Shown: positions 34,001-41,420 of the stretch, in pieces | How the letters are laid out: the number at the start of each line of letters is the position of its first letter | Position numbering within the stretch: the stretch's first letter is position 1 | NCBI RefSeq assembly: GCF_000178955.2 | Contig: NC_016631.1 | Location: 2,790,001 to 2,854,000 of the forward strand | Direction: 5' to 3' | From: Granulicella mallensis MP5ACTX8 | GTDB taxonomy: Bacteria; Acidobacteriota; Terriglobia; Terriglobales; Acidobacteriaceae | DNA length: 64,000 nt | Position numbers and translations under genes: made by a program | The notes under the pieces: model-generated | Told to the model about the DNA's origin: nothing | Databases searched by the model: none | Seen by the model: the letters and a program-made list of their open reading frames with translations, nothing else

Positions 34001-34842
34001 ATAGCTCCCGCGAATCCCCACGTGTCGAAGATGGTGTTGCGGATGTAGCCGAAGAGATTGCCGTGAAACTGATTGGTGCCCGATTTGATGACGTAGTTCT
34101 GAATGCCCGCGCCTTCGTACTCGACGGGTGAGCCGCTGGTCTGTACCTGGAACTGCTCTACGGCTTCAGGCGAGACCGTGTAGGCGACGGAGCGGTTGTC
34201 TCCCTGTTGTACGGGGGCCGTGAGCGGGATGCCGTCTACGTATACCTCGTCGAGATAGCCTGCGGAGCCGCTGCCGTTGAACTCGCCCGAACGTCCGACG
34301 CCACCGTTCACGCCGGGCATCAAGCCTACGAACGAAGTGGGATTGCGTGGCGAACCATTCATGATCAAGGGCAGGTTGGTGTATTCCTTTTGCTCCATCG
34401 TCGTACCGAGGGTTGCATTTTCGGTCTCAAGGAGCGGCGGCGCGGTGTCGACGGTGACCGATTCGGTGATCGATCCAAGGGAGAGCTTCGGGTTGTAGCC
34501 GATGGTCTGCAGGGCGTCGATGGTGACATGCTCCTGGGTCAAGGCGCTGAAGCCGGGGGCCGATGTCTTGATCGTGTACTGACCGGGTGCGAGCGGCGAA
34601 AGCACGTAGTAGCCGGCGCTCGATGTCGTGCGAACGGTGACGGAGTTGTTGTCGACGTTGGTCGCAGTGACGGTCGCTCCGGGAATCGCAGCGCCGGTTG
34701 TATCCGTGACGGTACCGGAGATGGCTCCCTGGCCGCCGATCTGTCCCTGCGCGAAGGGGGCGTAGACCAACGCCGAAAGCAGAAGGAGCAACGAGAGAAC
34801 GTTGCAGGAGAGACGGCAGCGAGAGCGGTTAGATGCGTACAT
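31066..34842 (-). CDS. Oar-like TonB-dependent receptor 2
   Basis: This 1258-residue receptor has a signal peptide ending near FAQG, a carboxypeptidase-regulatory-like domain (GTVTDTTGAAIPGATVTATN), a plug region (MEQKEYTNLPLIMNGSPRNPTSFVGLMPGV) and an outer-membrane barrel ending FAGRFEF. A GAGGTTTAGC site precedes the ATG. It shares gene-order logic and promoter with receptor 1, and leads a minus-strand run of pectin enzymes (GH28 b, lyase B, DUF4450-like, GH28 a). It is divergent from the GH78-PL10 operon. Import of rhamnogalacturonan or oligogalacturonide products is the natural inference; the ligand itself cannot be read. Confidence 0.92.
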   Translation of the reverse strand: MYASNRSRCRLSCNVLSLLLLLSALVYAPFAQGQIGGQGAISGTVTDTTGAAIPGATVTATNVDNNSVTVRTTSSAGYYVLSPLAPGQYTIKTSAPGFSALTQEHVTIDALQTIGYNPKLSLGSITESVTVDTAPPLLETENATLGTTMEQKEYTNLPLIMNGSPRNPTSFVGLMPGVNGGVGRSGEFNGSGSAGYLDEVYVDGIPLTAPVQQGDNRSVAYTVSPEAVEQFQVQTSGSPVEYEGAGIQNYVIKSGTNQFHGNLFGYIRNTIFDTWGFAGAIANVNVITKQPVKPVEHQLEVGGSLGGPIIKDKLFAFGTYDHFKYVSTPNPTQLTVPTMQARAGDFSQYPYPIYDPATTAACTAANGGVPCRYQFVGLKNGIPTPNVIDPSRISPISQALAAALPAPTNSALVNNYVSAIKGGTIYWKSAERVDYNISNKQRLSGILLLGNYSTIGPDYTSKLPLPYGTAEYVSQFSITGDVEHSYTITPHLVNQIKYAFNRLAAPDVNATLGTPNTATAAGLSGLPAGEAADTFPAVTFAGGTDNPTNWHAISGSVSNNEVVNTYILLDNMQYLRGKHSMTFGGQIQWLQDNYKYPNNSNSFPMTYGFNSTETANYFPAGNKSAGTLDTSTTGVAYAGFLLGAVDSSSLQTTAIPESGARYKTYAPYFQDDYKALKNLTINMGIRWDLWTPFKEVRNRSAYFDPTVKNPISGAPGILKYYGYGANSCNCSSPIKMWWKNIAPRIGVAYSVNPKTVIRAAYGISYARDAAEGGHNSGARTGPSQQGFSGTNTLSGTSLGEAAFSWDGDTSRVGPTVFGAGSFPGAVPTLPNTDPTQLSGNSSAQLDANGNIIQGSTIGYGDPYLGRRVPYFQNINIGVQRSVANRTTLSVNYVGSLGHFVPGAPRGYWTDALDPKYLLGGANGLGPLLAQPANAANVAAAQKILPGFRLPYATFAGSKATISQALRPFPQYSSISDVWADAANTAYHSLQLTLNQRTWNGITFTLNYTYAIATGDADDSRSGYDIPAGLISGLTTTAKEHSLDNTWQSNANKQQLTLYGVWELPFGKGRRYSGGNFLTRPIVNDWQLSSTYQYSSGAPVSVTDSSCLSVLGQGTCYPDWNPNFSGSARQNGSLGSHYVAGGVSPVYINGSTLGTSLSKLPTGAFMHTGGSTGNYLIGNVPSRAPADLWSPGTYAWNASLRKSFPIVGTYKFTFQADCFDVTNKVTFGYASTDTNSSAFGTTNNGSGNRDWQFAGRFEF

Positions 34843-34897
34843 GCTAAACCTCGGCAGAGATGGGGTGAATCCGTTGCAGCTTTTGAGGACGAGGCAG

Positions 34898-34940
34898 ATG
34901 TTAGGAGCGCGCTAAAACATTTGTCAATAGGAAAGTTATT
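34898..34940 (-). promoter_or_regulatory. Promoter of TonB receptor 2 with conserved upstream block
   Basis: On the minus strand TTGACA (34922-34927) is spaced 18 nt from TAACAT (34898-34903). The flanking text TGTCAATAGgAAAgTTaTT (34922-34940) is the counterpart of 18532-18550. The same intergenic gap must also contain the promoter for the GH78 operon on the plus strand. Confidence 0.6.
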
Positions 34941-35095
34941 TTATGCGTGAAATATATCTGCGAAACTGATACGCTTTGCGCGGAAGATTTAAGGCTGTTC
35001 GGACGTCGCCTGATTTTGGCCCGTGGGGCGGAATGGCAGCACTCTATGGAGGCGCAGCTGCGAAAATTTTGCCGGGTGGCGAAAGGGAAAACCGC

Positions 35096-38000
35096 GTGAA
35101 TAAAGGGAACACGTTATCTCCGGTGCAGAGGCTCTGCCGTGTAGACGGTTTGAGGCCGGAGTGTTCCTTTTTCCATTTCCGCGCAGCCGGATGGATTCGC
35201 CGCATGTGCTGGTTGATGGCTCTTTTGGCGGCGGTTGTTCCGGCGCTGGCCCAGGGAATTCATTTGGAGAGGTTGAAGACGGAGGGGCGAACCGAAGCGT
35301 TGGGGCTCGATGAAGCTGCGCCTCGTTTGTCGTGGAGTCTTGCTTCTACTGCCGCCGGAGTTCTGCAGTCGAAGTACAGGGTGTTGGTTGCGACTTCGCC
35401 AGAGGGTAGTGAGCGAAGAAGGCCCGATGACCTGGTATGGGATTCGCAGGTTGTGCAGTCTGCAGATCCATACACGCGGTACAAGGGGAAGCCGCTGCAG
35501 TCCAGACGACGGTACTTCTGGACCGTCGAGGTGTGGACCGGCTTGCAGCAGAAGCCGATTGCGAAGAGTAGCTGGTTCGAGACCAGCTACATGTCGGAGA
35601 GCGAATGGACGGGGCAATGGATTGCCGGTGCGCCGCGGAGGGAAGTGAAACCCACAGCGGCTGAGGGCATCGCGGACGATGCCTGTTGTCGCGCCAGCGA
35701 CACGCGGCTTACGCCAACGGAGTTCTGCCGGCCGGTGGGTGTCGGCAAGGGAGGGCGGCAGGATACGCAGGGGGAGTGCCTCGAGGTGAGGCCGGTGCCG
35801 AGGCTGCGCAAGTCGTTTCTGCTGGAACCGATCGTGCGACATGGGCGCATCCTGCGAGCGCGTCTCTATGCTGCGGGGCTTGGGTATAACGAGATGTCGC
35901 TCAATGGGACGACGACTTCTCCCAATGTTCTCGATCCGAACTTTACGAACTATGCGCAGACGGTGCTCTACACGACCTCGGACGTTACGACGCTGCTTCG
36001 GCAGCAGGCGAGTGAGGCGACAGAGAATGTGTTGGCTGCGGAGCTTGGATCGGGACAATACGATCAGGATGCCGATGGGGCGAACTGGGCCTACATCACT
36101 GCGGAGTGGAGAGGGAGGCCGCGTCTTCGCGCCAGCCTGTACGTCACCTATGAGGATGGGACGGAGCAGCGAATCGATTCGGATGGCTCATGGCAGAAGT
36201 CGGAGGCAGGGCCTATCCGGTATGCGGGGCTCTATCGAGGCGAGACCTACGATGCGAGGCTGGAACAGCGTGGTTGGGATCGACCTGGCTTCGATGCTTC
36301 CGGCTGGTTGCCCGTGGAGAGGGTAGAAACGCCTCAAGGGACGCTGCGTGCGGCGATGGGAACACCGACGCGCGTGGTCGCGGAGCGGCCGGCGGGAAGA
36401 CGAACGACTCTGCGGCCTGGAGTGTTTGTCTACGATACGGGGCAGGAGCGCGCCGGGTGGGCGACGATCAGCGTCGCTGGGGTGCCGGCAGGAACGGCGA
36501 TTGAAGTTCACTACTCCGACCAGACCGATAAGAGTGGAGAGGTGAATTCTTCGGGTTGCTGTATCGCCGGGCAGGTGCAGACCGATTACTACATCGCGAA
36601 GGGCACAGGCACGCGGGAACATCCGGAGATGTATGCTCCGCGCTTCAGCTACAAGGGGTTTCAGTACATCGAACTCAGTGCTCTGCATGAGGCTCCGTTG
36701 CCTGACTCCGCAGAGGTTCGTGTCGTCTCGGTGCAGGAGGTGCGTACGGACTTGCCTGTGGCAGGGACGTTTATTAGCGCAAATCCCAGGCTCAACCGGC
36801 TGGAACAGATGGTGCGCGGCTCGATAGCCGAGAACTATGTGGGCGGTATTATCACGGATACTCCCGAGTATGAGAAGAATGCGTGGACCGGAGATGCTGC
36901 ATTGACGGCTCCGACGGCGTCGCTGCTCTTCGATACGGAGCAGCAGTATCGGAAGAGCTTCGTCGATATGCGCGATGCACAGCAGAGCAGCGGTGAGTTG
37001 ACGCTGCTGGCGCCCGGAGCGCAGGGGTATGGACGTATCGGCGGATTTGGGAAGTCGGCGAGTTGCTGTGGGGCGACTCCTGTGTGGGATGCGTTCTGGT
37101 TTGTGCTGCCGTGGGAGTCATATCAGCGGTACGGCGATCTGCGGTCGCTGGAAGAGACGTATCCGTTGATGAAGAGATATCTGCGGGAGTGGGTTCCGCG
37201 TTGGGTCAACAAGGACGGGGATGATTCGCCGTACACGCTGCGCGCGGGGCTGGGGGACTGGGACCCTCCCAAGGGCAGAGAAGGTGAAGGGCCTACGGCT
37301 ATTTCTATTCCGCCTGCGGTCTATAGCTCGACGACGGCTTACTATGCCTATCTCACTTCTATCGCTGCCGATAGTGCTCGTGCGTTAGGAAAGATGGAAG
37401 AGGCTGGGGCCTTTGATGCTGACTTCGCGAAGATTCGTGAGGCCTACAACGCGAAGTGGTGGGATGTGAAGCTTGGCTATTATCACGAGGCCTCGGACAA
37501 GACGCTTTATCAGGAACAGCAGGTGGTGCCGCTGGCGTTCGGGCTGGTTCCTGAAGGCGAGCGCGTTGAATTGGAGCGCAAGCTGATCGCGGACGTTCTT
37601 GATACGCGAGCAGGGCATGAAGAGGTGGGCATCGTCGGCGCGCGTTGGATACTGCCTGTGCTCAGCAGGGCTGCGGAGGAGGGGATTCCGCGGGCTGCAG
37701 ATGCGGCTTACACGATTGCGACGCAGCGCACCTATCCCAGCTATGGCTATTGGATGGATGCCGGTTGGACCACGCTGGGAGAGACGTGGGAGCTGACCAG
37801 CCGCACTCGCACGCACCATATGTATGGATCGGTGGGGCAGTGGATGTACGAGAATCTTGCGGGGATTCGAGTGGCACAGCCCGGGTATCGCGAGATTCTG
37901 TTTTCGCCGATTCTTCCGGAGAAACTACAGTCTGCCTCCGCGACGTACGACAGTGTTCGCGGGCCTATTCGGGCCTCCTGGAAGAGGACGGGTTGCAGTG

Positions 38001-38281
38001 TGCTGTTTACGTTCAGCGTTCCACCGAATGCTACGGCGGTTGCGTCATTGCCGGTGACCGGGGAAGAGAGCGTGCTGCAGGTTGGTTCTATTGTTCACGC
38101 ACATGTGACGACTGTTGGAAGAACGGCATTTCGGAGTTCCTATCGTTTTGGTTCCGGGATTTACAGCTTTGAGCGTAGAGAGAAGTCGAAGAGTTCAAGC
38201 CATTGTGTTGAGGATGTGCCCACTTCGGCTTCCTCAGGAAAAGATGTGCAGGCAGCGACAGCAGATTCCCTTCGGGAATGA
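35096..38281 (+). CDS. GH78 alpha-L-rhamnosidase, exported
   Basis: This protein of about 1061 residues begins at GTG 35096, downstream of GAAAGGGAAA, and has a long signal region whose hydrophobic core is CWLMALLAAVVPALAQ. A start at the internal ATG of MCWLMALL is also possible. The domains are the N-terminal rhamnosidase beta domains, the (alpha/alpha)6 catalytic domain and the C-terminal GH78 beta domain. TDTPEYEKNAWTGD (about 587-600) and YGYWMDAGWTTLGETWE (about 883-899) contain the family's acid catalysts. It hydrolyses terminal alpha-L-rhamnose. The last 35-40 residues (after GSGIYSF) lie partly in a dispersed repeat and look appended. It leads an operon with PL10, 40 bp downstream. 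Confidence 0.88.
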   Translation: MNKGNTLSPVQRLCRVDGLRPECSFFHFRAAGWIRRMCWLMALLAAVVPALAQGIHLERLKTEGRTEALGLDEAAPRLSWSLASTAAGVLQSKYRVLVATSPEGSERRRPDDLVWDSQVVQSADPYTRYKGKPLQSRRRYFWTVEVWTGLQQKPIAKSSWFETSYMSESEWTGQWIAGAPRREVKPTAAEGIADDACCRASDTRLTPTEFCRPVGVGKGGRQDTQGECLEVRPVPRLRKSFLLEPIVRHGRILRARLYAAGLGYNEMSLNGTTTSPNVLDPNFTNYAQTVLYTTSDVTTLLRQQASEATENVLAAELGSGQYDQDADGANWAYITAEWRGRPRLRASLYVTYEDGTEQRIDSDGSWQKSEAGPIRYAGLYRGETYDARLEQRGWDRPGFDASGWLPVERVETPQGTLRAAMGTPTRVVAERPAGRRTTLRPGVFVYDTGQERAGWATISVAGVPAGTAIEVHYSDQTDKSGEVNSSGCCIAGQVQTDYYIAKGTGTREHPEMYAPRFSYKGFQYIELSALHEAPLPDSAEVRVVSVQEVRTDLPVAGTFISANPRLNRLEQMVRGSIAENYVGGIITDTPEYEKNAWTGDAALTAPTASLLFDTEQQYRKSFVDMRDAQQSSGELTLLAPGAQGYGRIGGFGKSASCCGATPVWDAFWFVLPWESYQRYGDLRSLEETYPLMKRYLREWVPRWVNKDGDDSPYTLRAGLGDWDPPKGREGEGPTAISIPPAVYSSTTAYYAYLTSIAADSARALGKMEEAGAFDADFAKIREAYNAKWWDVKLGYYHEASDKTLYQEQQVVPLAFGLVPEGERVELERKLIADVLDTRAGHEEVGIVGARWILPVLSRAAEEGIPRAADAAYTIATQRTYPSYGYWMDAGWTTLGETWELTSRTRTHHMYGSVGQWMYENLAGIRVAQPGYREILFSPILPEKLQSASATYDSVRGPIRASWKRTGCSVLFTFSVPPNATAVASLPVTGEESVLQVGSIVHAHVTTVGRTAFRSSYRFGSGIYSFERREKSKSSSHCVEDVPTSASSGKDVQAATADSLRE

Positions 38282-38321
38282 CAGAAAGAAAAGCAAAAGC
38301 CTGGAAGGAGCAGAATTTTCG

Positions 38322-39683
38322 ATGAGATTGTCTAGAGGGATGAGTTCTCTCGTTTTACTTCTTGCTGTAAGCACCAGTGTCTCGGTTGCGGCAGAACTCG
38401 GGGCGCTGTCAGGTGCCGGCATCAATCCAGCCGTGATTGGGATGAATCAGCCGCCGCAGGATATTACGGTGGAACGCATCGCACGTTTGCCGGTAGTGCA
38501 GCGCGCAGCCTGGGTGGCCTATCTGCATCACTCGGAAGAACAGCGCAAGGTCGATAAGGCGAAGCTTGCCGCTGAGCGTACACCCGGTGTGCCGATTCCA
38601 GAGATGCCCAAAGAAAACCCTGGCGCGCGCAGCATGCCGCTTCACCAGGAGGCTGCATGGTATGGCTCGCCGGAGGCGCGGCATATCGCTGATGTCATTC
38701 TTAGCTTTCAGACTCCGGCGGGAGGCTGGAGCAAGAACCTCGACATGAGCGGGGCGCCACGGGCGAAGGGGCAAAGCTATACTCCGGACAACCTGTCGAA
38801 GCATCTGAGCGAAGCGGACTTCGATGCTCCCAAAGAGCCGCAGTGGAACTATGTGGGCACACTCGATAACGATGCGACGGTAACGGAGCTGCGCTTTCTC
38901 GCGCTCGTTGCCGGCCAAGCTGGAGACGCGGCCGCGCGGTATCGCGAGAGCTTTTTGCGGGGCGTTCGCTACCTGCTGAATGCGCAGTTTCCCAACGGAG
39001 GCTGGCCGCAGGTATGGCCGCTCGAGGGTGGATACCATGATGCGATTACGTATAACGACAATGCTGTCACGCAGACCGCTGATTTGATGACGACGGTCGC
39101 GGCGGGTGAGGGAGATTATGCCTTTGTTCCTGCGAACCTTCGAGCGGAAGCGGATAAAAGTGCCAGGCATGCTCTGCAGTGCATTCTGGATACACAGCTT
39201 AAGGTCAAGGGTAAGCGCGCGGGGTGGGCCCAGCAGCAGGACGCGCTTACCTTTGAGCCGGAGTCGGGAAGAAACTACGAGCCTGCGTCGCTGGCGTCTT
39301 CTGAGAGTGCCGATGTCCTGCTGTATCTCATGGCTTTGCCGAATCCTTCGAAGGCCGTTGTCACTGCGGTGGAGGGTGGGATTCAATGGCTTACGAGTGC
39401 GGAGATTCAGGGCCAGGAGTGGACCTCGAAGACCGCGCCGGGCGGGCGCACTCTCGTGGCTAAGCCGGGGGCGGGGCCTTTGTGGGCCCGGTACTATGAC
39501 CTCGCAACGGATCGTCCGGTCTTTGGCGATAGAGATAAGACTCTTCACGATGACGTCAACGATCTCTCGCGGGAACGGCGCAATGGATATAGCTGGTTCA
39601 ACGAAAGTCCTGCAAAGGCGCTGACTGCGTATAAGACGTGGAGCGCCAAATCTATTCCTGCAACAGAGGTGCTCAAAAAATGA
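38322..39683 (+). CDS. PL10-family pectate lyase, exported
   Basis: This protein of about 453 residues has a signal peptide (SSLVLLLAVSTSVSVAAE). The PL10 pectate lyase core contains AGGWSKNLDMSG, GTLDNDATVTELRFLALV, AQFPNGGWPQVWPLEGGYHDAITYNDNA and a late WARYYDL segment. The enzyme cleaves homogalacturonan by beta-elimination and makes unsaturated oligosaccharides, the substrate of the two PL22-like proteins in this window. The start at 38322 follows AAGGAG; the open frame upstream is repeat sequence. The next gene overlaps its stop by 4 bp. Confidence 0.9.
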   Translation: MRLSRGMSSLVLLLAVSTSVSVAAELGALSGAGINPAVIGMNQPPQDITVERIARLPVVQRAAWVAYLHHSEEQRKVDKAKLAAERTPGVPIPEMPKENPGARSMPLHQEAAWYGSPEARHIADVILSFQTPAGGWSKNLDMSGAPRAKGQSYTPDNLSKHLSEADFDAPKEPQWNYVGTLDNDATVTELRFLALVAGQAGDAAARYRESFLRGVRYLLNAQFPNGGWPQVWPLEGGYHDAITYNDNAVTQTADLMTTVAAGEGDYAFVPANLRAEADKSARHALQCILDTQLKVKGKRAGWAQQQDALTFEPESGRNYEPASLASSESADVLLYLMALPNPSKAVVTAVEGGIQWLTSAEIQGQEWTSKTAPGGRTLVAKPGAGPLWARYYDLATDRPVFGDRDKTLHDDVNDLSRERRNGYSWFNESPAKALTAYKTWSAKSIPATEVLKK

Positions 39684-41038
39684 TGTCGATTTATTCCAAT
39701 CGCAGGCTCTTTCTTGCTCGTGCTGCTGCCGCGGCTTCCGTGTTGGCTCTGCCGTTACGGGCTTCGTTTGGGCAGGGGACTTCAAGTTCTATGCCACGTC
39801 CGAAGTTTCCGGATGCCGATGCGCGCTGGCAGCGTACGTGGGATGCGGCGCTTGCGATGCTGGCGGAGAACATCAAAGTTGTTCCGCGTTACGATCAGCC
39901 TGTTCTGCTGGAAGGCAGTGTCTATCCCGGCGTGTGGCAGGAGTGTGCGCCGCAGGAGGGCCTGGTGTATGGCAGACTGAGCCGTTACATCGACACGAAG
40001 CAAGGGCAGGTGACGCCGCTTCAGGTTGCGCGCAACAACCACATGGCCTTCTTCACGCTGCAGAAAGAGGATGGGCAGCTTCCGGCTTGCGTGAAGATGA
40101 GCGCGACAGGATATGGGCAGATCCAGATGGTTGTCCCTATCGCCGCGACGGCGTGGGAGCTGTCGCAGATGACGAAGGACGAAGAGTTTCTTCAGACTGC
40201 GTACAAGGCTTGCTCGCGTTGGGATGCCTGGCTGCGGCAGTTCAGGGACACGCGAAAGACGGGTCTGGTCGAAGGTTTCTGCGTCTACGACACGGGACAC
40301 GACAACAGTCCGCGCTGGACGGGAACGCCGAAGCAGTGTCCGAAGGCTGACGCGCATCTCTACGATCACAGCGTCGATACACTGCCGCGTCTCTGCCCGG
40401 ATCTTTCTGCTACTACCTATGGAGGCCGCGTGGCGCTTGTGGCGATGGCCACAGCCCTTGGCAAGAAAGACGAGGCAGCCCGCTGGCAGGAGGATGCGGA
40501 GACGATTCGGCGGCTCATCATCGACAAGCTCTACGATCCGCAGGACGCTGCGTTCTACGATCTTGATGCGCAGGGCAAGTTCGTTCGCGTGAGGTCGGAC
40601 GTCATCAGCCGTGTGCTTGGTGAGCATGTGCTGAAGCTCTCCGATCGCAAGGACAAGGCGATCTTCGAAGCCGTATGGACGCGTCAGATTCACAACCCCA
40701 AGGCGTTCTGGGCGCCGTTTCCGCTGACGTCGATCGCGCAGGACGATCCGGCTTTTGTGCGGCCGATCCCGCGTAACAGCTGGGGTGGAGCGTCCCAGGC
40801 GCTGACGGCGCTTCGTGCTCCGCGCTGGATGACGCACTACGGCAAGGCGAAGGAGCAGGCCCACATGATGTATCAGTGGTGCGAGGCCATCAGCCGGCAT
40901 ACGGAGTTCCGCCAGCAGATGGACCCGCTGACAGGCGAGTTTACACGTGTCGATCCCAGCGGGTATTCACCGGCTGCGCTTGTCTACCTTGATTTCATTA
41001 CGCGGTTGTCGAAGTCGTCGGGACATCAAGAAAAGTGA
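39680..41038 (+). CDS. Exported (alpha/alpha)6-barrel glycosidase-like protein
   Basis: This protein of about 452 residues starts at an ATG overlapping the PL10 stop (ATGA), which implies translational coupling. A Tat-like signal (NRRLFLARAAAAASVLALP) leads into a helical barrel. WDAWLRQFRDTRKTGLVEGFCVYDTGHDNSPRW, then NSWGGASQALTALRAPRWMTHYG, resemble the trehalase/GH63-like and MGH1-type superfamily, where such segments hold the two acidic catalysts. No specific family can be assigned. Position as last gene after GH78 and PL10 suggests action on pectin-derived oligosaccharides. Confidence 0.72.
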   Translation: MMSIYSNRRLFLARAAAAASVLALPLRASFGQGTSSSMPRPKFPDADARWQRTWDAALAMLAENIKVVPRYDQPVLLEGSVYPGVWQECAPQEGLVYGRLSRYIDTKQGQVTPLQVARNNHMAFFTLQKEDGQLPACVKMSATGYGQIQMVVPIAATAWELSQMTKDEEFLQTAYKACSRWDAWLRQFRDTRKTGLVEGFCVYDTGHDNSPRWTGTPKQCPKADAHLYDHSVDTLPRLCPDLSATTYGGRVALVAMATALGKKDEAARWQEDAETIRRLIIDKLYDPQDAAFYDLDAQGKFVRVRSDVISRVLGEHVLKLSDRKDKAIFEAVWTRQIHNPKAFWAPFPLTSIAQDDPAFVRPIPRNSWGGASQALTALRAPRWMTHYGKAKEQAHMMYQWCEAISRHTEFRQQMDPLTGEFTRVDPSGYSPAALVYLDFITRLSKSSGHQEK

Positions 41039-41115
41039 TTCCAGATCTAGAGGCGGCTTGAGATTGGCGGTTGGAGCTAGTGTCTTTAATCCATTGAAGA
41101 GTGGGCCGTTCCGAA

Positions 41116-41356
41116 TAGCGCGAAGCGCAAACCGTGGCGCTTTAGCGTCGCGGGGCGGAGGGAGCCGTAGCCTTTAGGCTACGGAATCATGGGCTAAGTA
41201 AGAATTGGGCTTTAGCCCCGGGTCTTTTGTTCGCAGCCGAAAGAAGGCCCGGGCCTAAAGGCCACATCTTTGCTAGGCCTCTATTTCCGTAGCCTAAAGG
41301 CTACGGCTCCCTCCGTCTCCCTGACGCTAAAGCATCAGGGAACACGCTTCGCGCTA
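41116..41356. repeat. Full copy of the GTAGCC..GGCTAC dispersed repeat
   Basis: The two halves are inverted: TAGCGCGAAGCG..GGAGCCGTAGCCTTTAGGCTACGG on the left (from 41116) and CCGTAGCCTAAAGGCTACGG..CGCTTCGCGCTA on the right (to 41356). The middle carries GGGCTTTAGCCC- and GGGCCTAAAGGCC-type hairpins. The right half is nearly identical to 18664-18785. The rest of 41039-41420 contains no gene. Confidence 0.85.
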
Positions 41357-41420
41357 TGGATGGCCACTAGCGTGATCAGCAGAATGAGAGGCTTTTTCGA
41401 GGAGTCACTGCAACTGGATT

